64,000 nt of DNA. Origin: Microbulbifer harenosus (GTDB lineage Bacteria; Pseudomonadota; Gammaproteobacteria; Pseudomonadales; Cellvibrionaceae). Numbering within the stretch: position 1 is the first letter of the stretch; every line of letters starts with the position of its first letter. A program made the translations under genes and the position numbers. A model generated the notes under the pieces. That model saw only the letters and a program-made list of their open reading frames with translations. It was not told the DNA's origin and did no database searches. The stretch is from assembly GCF_005771435.1 (NCBI RefSeq), contig NZ_VANI01000002.1, positions 219,837-283,836 of the forward strand, in the 5' to 3' direction. Shown in pieces: positions 29,098 to 39,231 of the stretch.

Positions 29098-29129
29098 TTC
29101 GCGTCTAACTAACCACTTCGCGGTCTGAT

Positions 29130-30599
<1,470 letters not shown>

Positions 30600-30951
30600 G
30601 AAATGGTTCCTTGATGTTCTATGTGCTTTGAGCCGGGTACTTGTCGTCTCGGTGCATCGGGGTGCGGCCACACGGGAGCGCCGGTGATCCCCATGCCGCG
30701 CTGGCGGATTCCGGCGATGGGAGCCAGACTCCTGATGGCGTTCGCTCGGGCGGGATACGTTGGCACCGGGCCGTACCAGGTCGAGACATGACCGGGCTTT
30801 TTGGTGATAATGCGCACCGCAAGTTTAACCCGGGAAGGATCGGATTGCTTGATCGGGTGTCCTATCCGTCACCTGAGTGTCCAGTCTTAGGATTCTCGAA
30901 TCCATTTCGCCATTTCTTTCAATAAGTGCAATCAGGGAAGCTGTTCGTTCA
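30600..30951. other. 352-bp divergent intergenic region pepA/lptF
   Basis: It must hold the promoters of pepA (minus) and lptF (plus). I saw no gene-like frame, no strong inverted repeat and no promoter pair good enough to name. Confidence 0.6.
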
Positions 30952-32106
30952 GTGATAATTTTCCGCTACCTCTGCCGCGAGCTGCTCGGTGCAACCCTGG
31001 CTGTCAGCGCGGTCCTGCTGCTGATGGTGATGAGCGGCCGTTTTGTCAAATATCTGGCCGAGGCGGCTGCCGGCGATCTTTCCGCGAGCATCCTGTTTGC
31101 CCTGATGGGCTTTCGTTTGCCTGGCTTTCTCGAGCTGGTGATTCCGCTCGGGTTTTTCGTCGGTATCCTGCTGGCCTACGGGCGCCTCTATATTGAAAGC
31201 GAAATGACGGTACTGCACGCCTGCGGTTTCAGCGAGCGGCAACTGTTGCGCTACACCATGGTGCCGGCGCTGATGGTGGCGGCTTTTGTCGCGACCATGA
31301 GCCTGTACCTGACGCCTACGGGTATCGAGCGCACCTCTCACCTGCTGACTGCCGACAAGACGCGCAATGAATTCGACCATCTGGTGCCGAAGAAATTTGT
31401 CGGCACCGAGGGCGACCGCGCGGTGTACTACGCGGATTCCCTGAGCGACGACAAATCCACCATGCACGATGTGTTTCTCGCCGAGCTGGGTAACTCCCGC
31501 GGTGAAACCGAGACGGATCACCAGATCGTCACTGTCGCGCGAGAGGGTGTGCAGCGGATAGACCCGGAGACCGGGCTGCGCTATCTGGTATTGCGCGACG
31601 GTTACCGCTACGAGGGCATTCCCGGCCAGAGCGATTACCGACAGATGGCGTTTTCCAGTTATGAGGTACTGTTGGAGGTGCCGCGTCTGCGCACCAAGGC
31701 CAGCGAGCAGCTGCAGTCCATGTCCACCGCGGCATTGTGGAAGAGTCAAGACGCCCGCGAGCGCGTGAACCTCCACTGGCGCTTCAGTTTGCCAGTGCTG
31801 GTGCTGGTGGTGGCGGTTCTCGCTGTGCCGCTCAGCCGCACCAATCCGCGTCAGGGGCGCTATGCCAAGATGATCCCGGCGGTATTGCTGTATATCGTTT
31901 ATCTGGTTGCGCTGCAGGGGGTACGCGGCGCTATCGAAGACGGCAAAATCGAGCACGCTTGGGCCATTTGGCTGGTGCACCCACCGTTCCTGATTCTTGG
32001 TCTGCTGCTATTGGGCGGGCGCAACCGCAAGCCCCGTCGGCGCAGGAATATAGCGAGTGGTGGTGGTGCGAAGGGTGGAAATGGAGGTGCCAATGTCCCT
32101 GCTTGA
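30952..32106 (+). CDS. lptF: LPS export permease LptF
   Basis: Inner-membrane component of the LptB2FGC transporter that extracts LPS for transport to the outer membrane. The 384 residues have three N-terminal helices, a periplasmic beta-jellyroll (about 125-265) and three C-terminal helices. The start GTG 30952 (VIIFRYLCRELLGA) matches E. coli LptF (MIIIRYLVRE); codons upstream do not fit. SEMTVLHACGFSERQLL is the coupling-helix region that contacts LptB. The Gly/Arg-rich tail overlaps the start of lptG by 14 bases. Confidence 0.94.
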   Translation: MIIFRYLCRELLGATLAVSAVLLLMVMSGRFVKYLAEAAAGDLSASILFALMGFRLPGFLELVIPLGFFVGILLAYGRLYIESEMTVLHACGFSERQLLRYTMVPALMVAAFVATMSLYLTPTGIERTSHLLTADKTRNEFDHLVPKKFVGTEGDRAVYYADSLSDDKSTMHDVFLAELGNSRGETETDHQIVTVAREGVQRIDPETGLRYLVLRDGYRYEGIPGQSDYRQMAFSSYEVLLEVPRLRTKASEQLQSMSTAALWKSQDARERVNLHWRFSLPVLVLVVAVLAVPLSRTNPRQGRYAKMIPAVLLYIVYLVALQGVRGAIEDGKIEHAWAIWLVHPPFLILGLLLLGGRNRKPRRRRNIASGGGAKGGNGGANVPA

Positions 32107-33154
32107 TCGCTATATCGCCCGCACCGTCACCCTGGCGATTCTCGCGGTGTTGATGGTCATCCTTGGCCTGGACGTTATTTCCGCCATTGTGGATGAACTG
32201 GGTGAATTGGGAGGGGACTATCAGTTCGGCAACCTGCTGGAATACGTGTTGTGGACACTGCCAGAGCGCGTATACAGCCAGCTGGGTTTTTCCGCGCTGG
32301 TGGGTTGTATGGTTGGGCTCGGCACACTCGCTGGAACCAGCGAGCTCACCGTAATGCGGGCCTCCGGGGTATCCATCGCGCGCATTGCGTGGGCGGTGAT
32401 GAAGCCGGTCATGGTATTGATCATACTCGGCCTGGTGTTGGCGGAGCTGGTGGTACCGGTCACCAACCAGACCGCGGAGAGCCGCCGCGCCATTGCCCAG
32501 GGGGAACTGGAGAGTGCGGGCTTGGGGCAGGGTTTGTGGTTTAACGAGAACGGAGAGTTCGTACACTTCAATGCGGCGCTGCCCGGCGGCACCCTGTTTG
32601 GCATCACCCGCTACCGGTTTGATGAAGACCGCCAATTGCAGCAGGTGGTGTTCTCCGAGCGCGGGTATTACGAGGGCGGCCGCTGGGAGCTGCAGAACAG
32701 TCGCCAGACCAGCCTGACGCCGGAGCGTGCCAGTAGCAGCCGGGAGGCGAGGTCGGTATGGGAATCGGATTTGTCGCCGGATCTGTTTTCGCTGGTAGTA
32801 CCAATGCCGTCGGATCTGTCACCGCGCAATCTGTGGTCCTACGGCAAGTTCCTCGACCGCAAGGGTGAGGATTCCGCGCGCTACTGGCTGGCGTTCTGGA
32901 AAAAGGTGCTGCAGCCGCTGACCATTGCGGGGCTGGTGATGATGGCGATCTCGTTTATTTTTGGCCCGCTGCGGGAAGTAACCACTGGCCTGCGGGTGTT
33001 CACCGGGGTGATTGTAGGGATTGTGTTCCAGACCCTGCAGGACATGCTCGGGCCGTCGTCAGTGGTGTTCGGATTCCCGCCGTTTATTGCGGTGCTGGTA
33101 CCGATTCTCGCCAGTTTTATGATTGGCTGGCTGCTGCTGAAGCGGGCGCGTTGA
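32093..33154 (+). CDS. lptG: LPS export permease LptG
   Basis: Partner of LptF in the LPS transporter. The 353-residue protein has six helices and a periplasmic jellyroll. MSLLDRYIARTV is the usual N-terminus, SELTVMRASGVSIARI is the coupling helix facing LptB, and SSVVFGFPPFIAVLVPILAS is the last helix pair. ATG 32093 is preceded by GGAGGTG and lies within the lptF end. A hairpin terminator overlaps its stop codon. It is convergent with the RDD gene. Confidence 0.95.
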   Translation: MSLLDRYIARTVTLAILAVLMVILGLDVISAIVDELGELGGDYQFGNLLEYVLWTLPERVYSQLGFSALVGCMVGLGTLAGTSELTVMRASGVSIARIAWAVMKPVMVLIILGLVLAELVVPVTNQTAESRRAIAQGELESAGLGQGLWFNENGEFVHFNAALPGGTLFGITRYRFDEDRQLQQVVFSERGYYEGGRWELQNSRQTSLTPERASSSREARSVWESDLSPDLFSLVVPMPSDLSPRNLWSYGKFLDRKGEDSARYWLAFWKKVLQPLTIAGLVMMAISFIFGPLREVTTGLRVFTGVIVGIVFQTLQDMLGPSSVVFGFPPFIAVLVPILASFMIGWLLLKRAR

Positions 33155-33166
33155 ACGCCCGCTTCA
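33138..33166 (+). terminator. 11-bp hairpin at the lptG stop
   Basis: TGAAGCGGGCG, loop CGTTGAA, CGCCCGCTTCA (33138-33148 with 33156-33166) overlaps the lptG stop and is followed by a T-rich stretch starting nine bases later (33175-33182). It probably terminates lptFG between convergent genes. Confidence 0.6.
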
Positions 33167-33169
33167 AGA

Positions 33170-33676
33170 TTAGCGTTTTTTCTCTTTCTTCTTCTTCGGC
33201 AATTGCCGCACTTCCGAGTCCGACGCCAGGTCGTGCCAGCTGGCGCGATCCTCCCTAAAGTAACCCCAGAAATATCCCAGCCCCAGGCAGGCCAGTGAGA
33301 GTGGGCCCACCAGCCCGCGGATTACGCACTGGTACCAGCTGAGCTGCATGCCGTTGTTATTCGCCACCATCAAGCGCCAGGCGCGCATGCCAATGGTCTG
33401 TCCGGCGGCGCGCCAGGACCAGAAAAAATATCCCGCTGTTACCAACAGCAGGCCGAGCTGATACAGCAGGCCGCCGACGCAGGGGGTGTAGTCCTGAAGT
33501 TCCGGTTGGCAGTGCAGCCCGCCAAAGGCGGAAACCACCAGCATGGCGAAGAAGCCGTACACCATCCACAGGCCCGCGACAATCAACAGGTCGTAAAGCA
33601 GTGCCACGAGGCGCGGCACTACGCCGGCGCGGGGAAGCTGGTTGAACTGGGTGGGGGTATTGACTGTTTCTGGCAC
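33170..33676 (-). CDS. RDD-family membrane protein
   Basis: A 168-residue integral membrane protein with three main hydrophobic segments (about 22-50, 70-92, 125-142). It has the RDD-family pattern PRLVALLYDLLIV (Arg and Asp in helix 1) and QTIGMRAWRLMV after helix 2. The C-terminus is a Lys-rich tail (PKKKKEKKR). RDD proteins are of mixed function, and some have been linked to Na+/H+ exchange. The start is GTG 33676, supported by a GGCGGAG Shine-Dalgarno that is buried in a perfect 11-bp hairpin (33679-33710). Confidence 0.86.
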   Translation of the reverse strand: MPETVNTPTQFNQLPRAGVVPRLVALLYDLLIVAGLWMVYGFFAMLVVSAFGGLHCQPELQDYTPCVGGLLYQLGLLLVTAGYFFWSWRAAGQTIGMRAWRLMVANNNGMQLSWYQCVIRGLVGPLSLACLGLGYFWGYFREDRASWHDLASDSEVRQLPKKKKEKKR

Positions 33677-33678
33677 GG

Positions 33679-33710
33679 GAATCTCCGCCGGTAGGTATAG
33701 GCGGAGATTC
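33679..33710 (-). promoter_or_regulatory. Hairpin masking the RDD gene ribosome-binding site
   Basis: GAATCTCCGCC (33679-33689) and GGCGGAGATTC (33700-33710) form a perfect 11-bp inverted repeat with a 10-base loop. On the minus strand the downstream arm carries GGCGGAG immediately before the GTG start, so folding would block translation. There is no T-tract, so it is not an intrinsic terminator. Confidence 0.6.
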
Positions 33711-33767
33711 TAGCAAATTCGCGCGGGTGCGCGCGGCGGAGAGCGAGTCGATTCGAGCTGGTGGCGG

Positions 33768-34271
33768 TTAAAACTCGTACTCGAAGGAGATTGAGAATTT
33801 GTCATCCGACAGGCGGAAGTCGTAATCCAGTGCGTTGTTGAGACTGCCGTGGCTATTGGTATAGCGCAGAAGCGGATGTTGTTTCGCGCGTTTGTGCTGT
33901 TCCATGTAGGTTTTGAAACCCATCTTCAGAATTTCATTGATCGCACGGCCGCCGGTAACGTTCTCGGATTGATCGGGATAGGTATGTACTTCCAGCCACT
34001 GGTGGTTCAGGCGGCGATGTACCATGCCCATGGAGTTGTTGCGCAGATTTTCCGCGGATTCAAACAGCGCGTTGTTGTCCATGCCGAACGCACTGTCGAT
34101 GAAGAAGGCGTTGTCCGCCTGGAGATTGAGCGCTTTGGTGGAGTCGGGTATGAAAATAGTGTCTTCGGCGAACAGGGCCGAGGATACGGGAAGCAGCAGA
34201 ATGCCGAGCACAACAGGCAGGCTGCTGATCTGGCGCTTGTTGGAACGAAACCGAGAACTGCAAGTTTCCAT
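33768..34271 (-). CDS. Small exported protein of unknown function
   Basis: A 167-residue protein. Residues 1-35 hold a basic region and a hydrophobic stretch (LPVVLGILLLPVSSALFA) ending in a likely signal-peptidase site before EDTIFIPD. The mature part of about 130 residues is polar and ends in FSISFEYEF, an alternating pattern with terminal Phe typical of outer-membrane beta strands, but it is too short for a full barrel. I do not recognise the family. It lies 91 bases upstream of the RDD gene on the same strand. Confidence 0.65.
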   Translation of the reverse strand: METCSSRFRSNKRQISSLPVVLGILLLPVSSALFAEDTIFIPDSTKALNLQADNAFFIDSAFGMDNNALFESAENLRNNSMGMVHRRLNHQWLEVHTYPDQSENVTGGRAINEILKMGFKTYMEQHKRAKQHPLLRYTNSHGSLNNALDYDFRLSDDKFSISFEYEF

Positions 34272-34593
34272 CTTTCCACCCCGGGGCGTTTTGTCTACAT
34301 CAGTTGGTTACTGAACAACCACTGAATTTATTATGGCTCACCCTTACTGAACCCGTTTGTCTCACAAATTCCGCCATTTTGCCAACCCTGGACGTGAATT
34401 GTTGCGGGGTGACGGTCATTTCTTCGTAAGCCCCGCCATTACTGGATATTCAGAGTTTTGCCGAGTTTCCGGGGGCTGCGGGGAGGTTTCCGCCAATGTT
34501 TTTTACTACTAAAACGCCGGATGTAATCCGCGCCTTATAAAAACATCGTCTAGTGAACGAACGGTTGGATCACTAAATGCCGCCGTGGTTCAG

Positions 34594-34607
34594 CAGTCAT
34601 ATGACTG
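34594..34607. promoter_or_regulatory. Perfect 14-bp palindrome, candidate operator
   Basis: CAGTCATATGACTG is a perfect palindrome 52 bases upstream of the -35 box of the hexosaminidase promoter. It could bind a dimeric regulator; the regulator is unknown. Confidence 0.5.
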
Positions 34608-34659
34608 TTGGCGCGAGCCCGGTCCTTTCCTGCTTATGTCCGGGGGCCATCAGATCCTG

Positions 34660-34687
34660 TTGACAGCGTTGTCTTTTTCGCTATGGT
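34660..34687 (+). promoter_or_regulatory. Sigma-70 promoter with NagR-like operator
   Basis: A perfect -35 (TTGACA 34660-34665), 16-base spacer and -10 TATGGT (34682-34687). The -35 is embedded in GACAGCGTTGTC (34662-34673), an exact match to the GACA-RCGY-TGTC core that I recall for NagR-type LacI repressors of N-acetylglucosamine regulons in Shewanella and Xanthomonas. Repressor binding would cover the -35. Confidence 0.65.
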
Positions 34688-34765
34688 GGACGGCTGGCCG
34701 GTGTCGGTTCACCGTGTCCGCGCACAAAAAATCAAATAGAGCACCATCAATAAAAGAGAAGACCC

Positions 34766-37498
34766 ATGAATCGGCTTCCCCTCTTTGCCAGCCTGGCCCT
34801 GTCCGCATTGATCGCTTCCTGTTCCGATCCCGAATCCGCTGCGGCGCCCGAGACCGCCGTCGCCCTCTCTGCGCCCGAGCGCATTGCCGCCAACTTCGCG
34901 GTGACTCAGGAGGTGCTGACCAATTTTCAGGGGATGGACGATGAGATGCGCGCGCTGTGCAAGCGGGCCGGGGGGAGCAGCGCCGCCTGTTCCACCTATC
35001 GTGTCAGCCTGATCAACAACGGTCCGGCGATTGCCGCCGACGAGCGGGACTGGGTGCTCTATTTCCACAGCGTGCGCCGCTCACTGGCACTGCTGAACAG
35101 CGACGCCTTTACCCTGGAGCGGGTCAATGGCGATCTGCACCGCCTCATTCCCACCGCGAACTTCGCCGGTATCGGCAGTGGCGAGACCCTGCCGCTCGAT
35201 ATGCTGGCGGAGAGCTGGATGCAATTCGCCTCTGACTTCCAGCCGCGCCTGTTCGTGGTAGGGGCCGACGGCGAGGCACGGGTGATTGAATCCACGGATA
35301 CCGATGACCTGAGCGGCCAGGTCCTGTCTATCAACAAGAACGATCCGAACAACTGGAAGCGCGCGGCAGACGATGCCAATGTACTGGCCACGGCAAGCAC
35401 CCGCTTCGAGCGCTTTGCCGCAGACGATGACATCGCCAGCGTCGGGGAGCAGGACTGGCGCGGCCGTATCATTCCGCAGCCGCTTTCCACCGAGGTTCAT
35501 GCTGGCGCGCCGGTGGTGCTGGGCGCCGGTATCGCGATTGAGGCCAATGGCCTCGCGCAGGGCAGTGTTCGCGCGCTGGAGCAGCGCCTGACGCAACTGG
35601 GGCTTTCCGCAAAAAGTGACGACACCTACCCGGTGCAGGTGGTGGTGGACAGTTCCGCACTCGCCGGCAAGCCCGCCGGGGCCTATCGACTTGTGGTGGA
35701 GCCTGACGGCGCCAGGGTCATCGGTGCCGATGCCGACGGTGCCTTCTACGGGGTGCAGTCCCTGCTGGCGCTGGTGGACCTCAACAGCAACAGCCTGCCC
35801 CAGGCGGTGGTGACAGACGCGCCGCGCTTCCCGCACCGCGGCATGTTCCTGGATGTCGGCCGCAACTTCCACAGCAAGCAGGTGGTGCTGAAACTGCTGG
35901 ACCAGATGGCGGCCTACAAGCTCAACCGCTTCCATTTCCATTTGTCTGACGATGAAGGCTGGCGTCTCGAGATCCCGGGGCTGCCGGAACTCGCCGAGGT
36001 CGGCGGCCAGCGCTGCTTCGATCTGGAAGAAAATACCTGCCTGCTGCCGCAATTGGGGTCCGGGCCCAAGGCAGACAACTTCGGCTCCGGCTTCTACAGC
36101 GTGGAAGACTATGTGGAAATCCTGCGCTACGCCGCCGATCGCCATATCGAAGTGGTGCCGGAGTTCGATATGCCCGCCCACGCCCGCTCCGCGGTGGTGG
36201 CGATGGAAGCGCGCTACCGCAAACTGAAGGATTCTGACCCGACCGCTGCCGAGGCCTACCGCCTGATTGACCCCGAGGACGACACCAGGTACCTCTCGGT
36301 ACAGTTCTACAACGACAGCTACATCAACCCCTGCGTGGACTCCACCTACAACTTTGTCGGCAAAGTGATCCGCGAAGTGAAGGCCATGCACGACGCCGCC
36401 GGTATGCCGTTGCAGACCTGGCACTTTGGTGGCGATGAGGCCATCAACATCCTTGCCTCCGACGGCTTTGAAGTGGGCCCCGGCAAAGACCCCGAGAAAG
36501 GCGATACCAGTGCCGATATGCGCAACAAGCCCTGGAGCAATTCTCCCCAGTGCCAGAAACTGATCGCCAGCGGTGAAGTGACAGCTCTCGACGAGCTGGG
36601 TGAACTCTACGCCAAGCGCGTGAGCAGGCTGGTGGCGGATGCGGGTATTCCCACCATGGCCGCCTGGAACGACGGTGTGAAGAAAATCCGCAACGCGGGC
36701 GAAGAGCTCGCCACCCGGCACAATTACGTGAACTCCTGGGCGCCGCTGTTCTGGGGTGGCGGAGACGAGAGTGCGCATTTCGCCGAGACCGGTTTTGACC
36801 TTGTGCAGTCTCACTCCGACTATCTCTATTTCGACATGCCCCAGGAAGTGGATCCGGCGGAGCGCGGTTATTACTGGGCGTCCCGCTACACCGATACCCG
36901 CAAGACGTTCAGCTACGCGCCTCTGAATACCGCGCAGCAGGCGGAGGTGTACCCCAATCGCGATGGCCACGGCTGGGAGGCGACGTCTCCCGCACCGGAA
37001 TTCGCCAACAGCGTGCGTGGTATCCAGGGCCAGCTGTGGAGCGAAGTGGTGCGCACCGATGAGGCGGTGGAGTATCAGGTGTTCCCGCGTCTGCTGGCGC
37101 TCGCCGAGCGCGCCTGGCACCAGGCGAGCTGGGAGTTGCCATTGAAAGAGGGCCAGAAATTCTCCGCGGAAACCACCTTCGTGAACAAACAGGCACTCGC
37201 GCGCGACTGGGCGAGCTTCTCCGCGGCGCTTGGCAACAAGGAACTGCTGAAACTGGATCGCGCTGGCATAGGCTATCGCATCCCGGCGCCCGGTGCGGTT
37301 GTGGAAGGCGATCGCGTGAAAACCGCGCTGCCGTATCCCGGGCTGGCGCTGGAATACTTCGACGGCGAACGGTGGCTGCCGCTTACCGAGGGTACTGACC
37401 CGCAGCTGGTGCAGTCGCTGCGCGCGAAAAGCGCCGACGGCAACCGCAGTGGTCGTCCGGTGACGCTGGGCGTATCCGCGGACCTGGGTGCCAAATAA
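34766..37498 (+). CDS. Beta-N-acetylhexosaminidase (GH20, chitobiase type) lipoprotein
   Basis: Cleaves GlcNAc from the non-reducing end of chitobiose and chitooligosaccharides, probably on the periplasmic side as a lipoprotein (signal ending LIAS-C19). The 910 residues fit the Serratia/Vibrio chitobiase architecture: an N-terminal carbohydrate-binding CHB_HEX domain (about 35-215), a GH20b domain (about 225-355, ending in the VTDAPRFPHRGMFLDVGRNF transition), a TIM-barrel catalytic domain to about 790, and a C-terminal Ig-like domain. The catalytic pair is D557-E558 in HFGGDEA, and HLSDDEGWRLEI lines the pocket. ATG 34766 follows AAGAGAAG. Its promoter has a NagR-like operator, which agrees with chitin catabolism. 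Confidence 0.95.
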   Translation: MNRLPLFASLALSALIASCSDPESAAAPETAVALSAPERIAANFAVTQEVLTNFQGMDDEMRALCKRAGGSSAACSTYRVSLINNGPAIAADERDWVLYFHSVRRSLALLNSDAFTLERVNGDLHRLIPTANFAGIGSGETLPLDMLAESWMQFASDFQPRLFVVGADGEARVIESTDTDDLSGQVLSINKNDPNNWKRAADDANVLATASTRFERFAADDDIASVGEQDWRGRIIPQPLSTEVHAGAPVVLGAGIAIEANGLAQGSVRALEQRLTQLGLSAKSDDTYPVQVVVDSSALAGKPAGAYRLVVEPDGARVIGADADGAFYGVQSLLALVDLNSNSLPQAVVTDAPRFPHRGMFLDVGRNFHSKQVVLKLLDQMAAYKLNRFHFHLSDDEGWRLEIPGLPELAEVGGQRCFDLEENTCLLPQLGSGPKADNFGSGFYSVEDYVEILRYAADRHIEVVPEFDMPAHARSAVVAMEARYRKLKDSDPTAAEAYRLIDPEDDTRYLSVQFYNDSYINPCVDSTYNFVGKVIREVKAMHDAAGMPLQTWHFGGDEAINILASDGFEVGPGKDPEKGDTSADMRNKPWSNSPQCQKLIASGEVTALDELGELYAKRVSRLVADAGIPTMAAWNDGVKKIRNAGEELATRHNYVNSWAPLFWGGGDESAHFAETGFDLVQSHSDYLYFDMPQEVDPAERGYYWASRYTDTRKTFSYAPLNTAQQAEVYPNRDGHGWEATSPAPEFANSVRGIQGQLWSEVVRTDEAVEYQVFPRLLALAERAWHQASWELPLKEGQKFSAETTFVNKQALARDWASFSAALGNKELLKLDRAGIGYRIPAPGAVVEGDRVKTALPYPGLALEYFDGERWLPLTEGTDPQLVQSLRAKSADGNRSGRPVTLGVSADLGAK

Positions 37499-37518
37499 GT
37501 CCCGTCGCCTTGTCTAGA

Positions 37519-37586
37519 CTGTTCTGATCATTGACCGGCTGCACAAGTCGGGTTGGAATCCAGTACCAGCATAATGATCAGAACAG
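37519..37586. repeat. 14-bp perfect inverted repeat between hexosaminidase and GMC genes
   Basis: CTGTTCTGATCATT (37519-37532) and AATGATCAGAACAG (37573-37586) are perfectly complementary and 40 bases apart. The position fits either a transcription terminator/3' stem for the hexosaminidase message or a two-site operator for the GMC gene. There is no T-tract, which argues against an intrinsic terminator. Confidence 0.6.
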
Positions 37587-37602
37587 CGGATGGGAGGCGG
37601 GT

Positions 37603-39231
37603 ATGGGCAAAAGCCGGGTCTACGACTATGTGATTGTGGGGGCGGGCTCCGCCGGCTGCGTGCTGGCCAACCGCCTCAGCGAAGACGAACAGAACCGCGT
37701 CTGCCTGCTGGAAGCGGGTCCCTCTGACCACAACCTGCTGATCCAGATGCCCGCAGGCATCGCCTACCTGCTGCCGGGCAAGCGCTTCAACCGGCATTTC
37801 TACACCGAACCCCAGAGTAATCTCGACAACCGCCGCCTGTTCTGGCCGCGGGGCAGGGTGCTCGGTGGCTGCAGCGCCATCAATGCCATGATCTACACCC
37901 GCGGCAACCCGGGCGATTACGACGCCTGGGAGCGCGCCGGCAATCCCGGTTGGGGTTGGTCCGGCATGCTGCCGTATTTTCTGCTGGCGGAGGGTAACCA
38001 GCGCGGCAGTGACGCCTACCACAGTGGCTACGGCCCGCTTGCGGTCTCCGACCTCAAATGGAAGTCGCCTGCGGGGTATGCCTTTGTACAGGCAGCGCAG
38101 GAAGCCGGTTACAGGCCCAATCACGATTTCAACGGCTATCAGCAGAACGGTGTGGGCTTCTATCAGGTCACGCAGAAATTCGGTCGCCGCTGCTCTGCGG
38201 CCACTGCCTACCTTTATCCGGTCAAAAACCGCCCGAATCTCAGTATTTGCACCAGCTCGCCGGTGGCGGCGCTCGAGTTCAAGGGCAGCCGCGTGAGTGC
38301 GGTGACGCTGGTAAACGGCCGCCGAATTGTCGCCAACAAGGAAATCATCCTGTGTGCCGGCGCCATCCAGTCGCCGCAGTTGCTGATGCTCTCGGGCATA
38401 GGGCCGGAGGCGGAGCTGAAAAAGCTCGGCATCGTGCCCCAGTGCCACCTGCCGGGGGTAGGGCAGAATCTGCAGGACCACCTGGATATTTCCCTGGTGG
38501 TGGAGACAGATCGCAAGGTCGGGTTCAACAATGGTTTTTTCCCGAAGCTCGCCACCGCCATGCATTTCCCGGAATACCTGCTGCTGAACCGCGGCATGCT
38601 TACCAACAATGTCGCGGAAGCGGGCGGCTTTGTCAGTTCCAGCCTCGCCGGTGAGTACCCGGATATCCAGTTTCACCTGACCGCGGCCCCGCTGTTCAAG
38701 CACGGCCTGGATAAAAAATCCGGCAATGGTTACACCCTGCACGCGTGCGCACTGCGGCCGAAAAGCCGCGGGTTTATAGCGCTCGCCTCCCGCGATCCCA
38801 AAGCGCCGCCGCTGATCCAGCCCAACTACCTGTCAGACCGCGAAGATCTGCAAGTCATGATCGAAGGGTTTGAAATGGCCCGCGATATCATCGGTCAGTC
38901 AGCCCTCAAAACACTGCAGAAGCGCTGGTGGTCTCCCGGGGAGCTGCTGAGCGAGCGCGATGCGATCGCGAATTTTATTCGCCAGAATGCGGAAACCATT
39001 TATCACCCCGTCGGCACCTGCAAAATGGGCGACGACGATTTTTCGGTGGTTGATACAGAACTGAGGGTGCGGGGCGTGGATGGACTGCGGGTAGTGGATG
39101 CCTCCATAATGCCCGCCCTCATCAGCGGCAACACCAACGCACCGGTGATTGCCATCGCGGAAAAAGCGGCGGAACTGATCCTGCACAAAACTGACGTGCC
39201 GAAACCACAGGAAATCATCGAAAGCGCATGA
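37603..39231 (+). CDS. GMC-family FAD-dependent oxidoreductase (choline dehydrogenase-like)
   Basis: A 542-residue flavoenzyme. It has an N-terminal Rossmann motif DYVIVGAGSAGCVLANRLSE (about 8-27) with Glu at the end of beta-2 (LLEAG), the GMC signature WPRGRVLGGCSAINAMIY (about 84-101), a second GMC block GAIQSPQLLMLSGIGP (about 253-268), and a C-terminal catalytic HPVGTCKMG with the active-site His followed by SGNTNAP. Relatives oxidise alcohols such as choline or alkanols; the substrate cannot be assigned. ATG 37603, with GGGAGGCGGG just upstream, is preferred to an in-frame start at 37531 that would fall in the inverted repeat. Its stop overlaps rlmA by four bases. Confidence 0.92.
   Translation: MGKSRVYDYVIVGAGSAGCVLANRLSEDEQNRVCLLEAGPSDHNLLIQMPAGIAYLLPGKRFNRHFYTEPQSNLDNRRLFWPRGRVLGGCSAINAMIYTRGNPGDYDAWERAGNPGWGWSGMLPYFLLAEGNQRGSDAYHSGYGPLAVSDLKWKSPAGYAFVQAAQEAGYRPNHDFNGYQQNGVGFYQVTQKFGRRCSAATAYLYPVKNRPNLSICTSSPVAALEFKGSRVSAVTLVNGRRIVANKEIILCAGAIQSPQLLMLSGIGPEAELKKLGIVPQCHLPGVGQNLQDHLDISLVVETDRKVGFNNGFFPKLATAMHFPEYLLLNRGMLTNNVAEAGGFVSSSLAGEYPDIQFHLTAAPLFKHGLDKKSGNGYTLHACALRPKSRGFIALASRDPKAPPLIQPNYLSDREDLQVMIEGFEMARDIIGQSALKTLQKRWWSPGELLSERDAIANFIRQNAETIYHPVGTCKMGDDDFSVVDTELRVRGVDGLRVVDASIMPALISGNTNAPVIAIAEKAAELILHKTDVPKPQEIIESA

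Larger units (their letters stand above)
34272..34765. other. 494-bp regulatory intergenic region before the hexosaminidase gene
   Basis: No gene recognised. It holds the divergent promoter region: an AT-rich part around 34320-34560, a perfect 14-bp palindrome at 34594-34607, and a promoter with an overlapping NagR-like operator at 34660-34687 (listed separately). Confidence 0.7.

Noticed and set aside
30877..30951. Upstream extension of lptF by 25 codons
   Set aside because: Family N-terminus begins at the GTG at 30952; the extra codons do not resemble LptF and have no ribosome-binding site.
35081..37120. Long open frame antisense to the hexosaminidase gene
   Set aside because: It is a GC-rich shadow with His/Val/Gln-rich translation; the GH20 protein is clearly coding.
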